This document shows positions 7,077-9,162 of a stretch of DNA of 9,162 nt, piece after piece (the stretch's first letter is position 1; each line of letters opens with the position of its first letter). The translations under genes and the position numbers were made by a program. The stretch is from an uncultured Erysipelotrichaceae bacterium (GTDB taxonomy: Bacteria > Bacillota_I > Bacilli_A > Erysipelotrichales > Coprobacillaceae): assembly GCA_910588075.1 (NCBI GenBank), contig CAJUOS010000063.1:1-9162 (forward strand), in the 5' to 3' direction. Under the pieces are notes generated by a model that was not told where the DNA came from, did no database searches, and saw only the letters and a list, made by a program, of their open reading frames with translations.

Positions 7077-9095
7077 ATGTTTATAAAACTCTCTTTAAGA
7101 AATATTCAACGTAGTATGAAAGATTATACAATTTATTTTTTTACACTTGTATTAGGAATTGCTATGTTTTATATGTTTAATTCTATTGAAAGTCAAACTG
7201 TTATGATGAATATTTCTGCATCAACCAAAGAAATTATTCAATTGATGTTAAGTATATTATCAGGTGTAAGTGTGTTTGTTTCATGCATATTAGCTTTTTT
7301 AATTATTTATGCTAACCGTTTTTTAATGAAAAGAAGAAAAAAAGAATTTGCTATTTATATGACATTAGGTATGGGTAAAAGACAAATTTCATCTATTATT
7401 TTATGTGAAACACTTTTTATTGGATTCATATCTTTGGTTGTAGGTATCTTAGTTGGGATTATTTTATCACAAGTGATGAGTGTTTTTGTTGCAGGAATGT
7501 TTGAAGTAGATATGACAAGATTTGAATTTATTTTTTCTCAATCTGCAATGATAAAAACAATTCTTTACTTTGCTATTATTTATTTAATAGTGATGGTTTT
7601 TAATATCTTTTTTATTGGTAAACAAGAGTTAATAGACCTTTTTATCAGTCATAATAAAAATGAAACAATTAAAGCTAGAAATCTTTGGGTATGTATTTTT
7701 GTTTTTATAGTAGCAACTTTTATGTTAGGTTATGCTTATTATTTAGTAACAGCAGGTATTTCATTTTTAAATACAGCAGATAAGATTTTTCTTCCAATAA
7801 GTCTTGGTATTATAGCGACATTTATGATTTTTTATTCTGTATCTGGTTTTGTTTTAAAAATTTTTATGATGAAAAAAACTTTCTATTTTAAGAATCTGAA
7901 TGCTTTTGTTATGCGACAATTGAGTAGTCAAATGAATACAACTATTTTTTCAATGAGTGTGATTTGTTTGATGCTATTTATGACAATATGTATTTTATCA
8001 AGTGGTATTTCAATAAAGAATGCTATGTCAGCTGAGATGAAAGAAATGACACCTGTTGATCTTTGTTTATATAAGAATTGGAACTTATCTAAGGAGGAAT
8101 ATACAGAAGAAGAGATAAAATATTCACATTTCAATATAAAAGAAACATTAGAGACTTTTGATTTTTCTGTTGATAAGAATTTAAAAGATGTTTTTATGTA
8201 TAATAATTATGCGACAAATGATTTGACAATTAAAGATACACTAGGGTCTATGTATCAACAAATCAAAGCACAGTATCCTCAATTACGTTTTGATGATGCA
8301 GAACAAATTGTTCGTTTAAGTGATTATAATAGAGTGGCGAAACTTTATGGACTGTCAACATATACACTTGAGGATCAACAATATATGATTATTGCTAATT
8401 TTAAAAATATGGCTTCTATTAGAAATATTGCTTTGGAAGCAAATGAACCAATACAATTATTAGGAAAGACTTATTATCCTAAATATAATGTATGTAGAGA
8501 GGGATATATGATAATAGCAGCTAATTATACAAACTCTGGAATTATCATTGTACCTGATCAAGCAGTGGATGAGAGTATAAAAAATCAAAATATATTAATT
8601 GCTAATTATAATGCAAATGATAAACAAAGGAAAAGAAAGATTGAAGAACAGATTAATCAATTTGATTATATAGAAGGTGTATCCAAACTCTCTTTATATG
8701 AAAGTAGTATAGGTTTAGGAGCAATGGTTACTTTTATTGCTATTTACTTAGGAATTATTTTCCTTGTATCTGGAGCAACTATATTAGCTCTTAAACAATT
8801 AAGTGAAAGTGTAGATAATAAAGAAAGATATCATATGTTAAGAAAAATAGGTGTAGATGAAGTTATGTTAAATAAAGCATTATTAACTCAAATTGTATTA
8901 TTCTTTATGGCACCATTAATATTAGCACTTATTCATTCTTTTTTTGGAATAAAGTTTTGTGAATATATTTTATCTACATTTGGTGATGAAAAATTAATGA
9001 CTTCTATCTTTTTGACAGCATTATTTATCATTCTTATCTATGGTGGATACATGATAATTACTTATTTGAATAGTAAAGTCATGATTAAAGAATAG
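7077..9095 (+). CDS. FtsX/BceB-type ABC transporter permease
   Basis: Membrane partner of the preceding ATPase, 672 residues, the usual BceB length. About ten TM segments can be read: 17-36, 55-80, 105-130, 160-180, 203-226, 240-262, 288-310, 546-572, 600-624 and 642-664. Between TM7 and TM8 lies a hydrophilic stretch of about 230 residues (312-545), the large extracellular domain that defines BceB-like permeases and is thought to bind the peptide antibiotic. FtsX-type regions flank TM2-4 and TM8-10, with cytoplasmic elements such as KRRKKEFAIYMTLGMGKRQI (85-104) that probably contact the ATPase. AGGAGGGGAG (7063-7072), inside the end of the ATPase gene, is a strong ribosome site. Substrate is unknown; bacitracin, nisin-like or other lipid II-cycle peptides are family possibilities only. 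Confidence 0.93.
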   Translation: MFIKLSLRNIQRSMKDYTIYFFTLVLGIAMFYMFNSIESQTVMMNISASTKEIIQLMLSILSGVSVFVSCILAFLIIYANRFLMKRRKKEFAIYMTLGMGKRQISSIILCETLFIGFISLVVGILVGIILSQVMSVFVAGMFEVDMTRFEFIFSQSAMIKTILYFAIIYLIVMVFNIFFIGKQELIDLFISHNKNETIKARNLWVCIFVFIVATFMLGYAYYLVTAGISFLNTADKIFLPISLGIIATFMIFYSVSGFVLKIFMMKKTFYFKNLNAFVMRQLSSQMNTTIFSMSVICLMLFMTICILSSGISIKNAMSAEMKEMTPVDLCLYKNWNLSKEEYTEEEIKYSHFNIKETLETFDFSVDKNLKDVFMYNNYATNDLTIKDTLGSMYQQIKAQYPQLRFDDAEQIVRLSDYNRVAKLYGLSTYTLEDQQYMIIANFKNMASIRNIALEANEPIQLLGKTYYPKYNVCREGYMIIAANYTNSGIIIVPDQAVDESIKNQNILIANYNANDKQRKRKIEEQINQFDYIEGVSKLSLYESSIGLGAMVTFIAIYLGIIFLVSGATILALKQLSESVDNKERYHMLRKIGVDEVMLNKALLTQIVLFFMAPLILALIHSFFGIKFCEYILSTFGDEKLMTSIFLTALFIILIYGGYMIITYLNSKVMIKE

Positions 9096-9162
9096 GGAAT
9101 ACTGAGGCAATGTCATTAAGTTAAGATGACAATATTTGAACCAGAAGTTTATATCAAATAGG
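9096..9162. other. Downstream flank with a small stem-loop, no gene seen
   Basis: TGTCAT (9111-9116) and ATGACA (9126-9131) form a 6-bp stem around a 9-base loop that itself holds the tandem TAAG-TTAAG. There is no T-tract after it, so a standard intrinsic terminator for the permease gene is not visible before the window ends. The stem-loop might be a transcript end, a protein site or the border of another element; none is supported further. Confidence 0.3.

Noticed and set aside
7928..8134. 68-residue open frame on the minus strand
   Set aside because: It lies wholly inside the permease gene in antisense, has no ribosome site and shows no recognisable family, so it is a shadow of the real gene.
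9126..9161. Eleven-codon open frame ATG to TAG at the right end
   Set aside because: It has no ribosome site, overlaps the stem-loop arm and is too short to distinguish from chance.
1..9162. CRISPR arrays, tRNA or rRNA genes
   Set aside because: No regularly spaced direct repeats, cloverleaf or rRNA-like stretch was seen, and the gaps between genes are too short to hold them.

Overview
This is an AT-rich, low-GC Gram-positive (Bacillota) chromosome segment in which every gene lies on the + strand. The division and cell-wall (dcw) order pbp-mraY-murD without murE or murF, the very AT-biased codon use and the Bce-type antibiotic module suggest an Erysipelotrichia-like gut Firmicute. That placement is inference and no marker gene here proves it.

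Layout. Positions 1-52 are a short, unusually GC-rich stretch (25 G/C in the first 48 bases) folding into two strong hairpins. It resembles the right end / omega-RNA of an IS200/IS605- or IS607-type tnpB element, cut by the window edge. Next come a class B penicillin-binding protein with one PASTA domain (113-2026), an intrinsic terminator (2031-2064) and an extended -10 promoter (2096-2124). mraY (2159-3133) and murD (3135-4475) follow, one base apart, closed by a second terminator (4474-4500). The second half is a complete Bce-like module: an OmpR-family response regulator (4560-5222), an intramembrane-sensing histidine kinase overlapping it by 4 bases (5219-6235), an ABC ATPase (6323-7075) and a 10-TM FtsX/BceB-type permease (7077-9095). 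The last 67 bases hold only a small stem-loop.

How it works together. MraY makes lipid I on undecaprenyl phosphate, MurD makes the UDP-MurNAc-dipeptide precursor upstream of it, and the PBP cross-links the finished septal wall. Bce-type modules protect this same lipid II cycle: the permease and ATPase form a sensor/detoxifier, signal to the kinase, and the kinase drives the regulator to raise transporter expression. Both promoters of the module carry the word TTGTAAGG. It is part of an inverted repeat before the regulator and of a 10-bp-spaced direct repeat before the ATPase, which makes it a good candidate operator.

The genes belong to known families. The less ordinary points are the splitting of the dcw cluster by its own terminator/promoter, the placement of a Bce module directly after murD where later dcw genes would be expected, the mobile-element-like remnant where ftsL should be, and the shared operator word.
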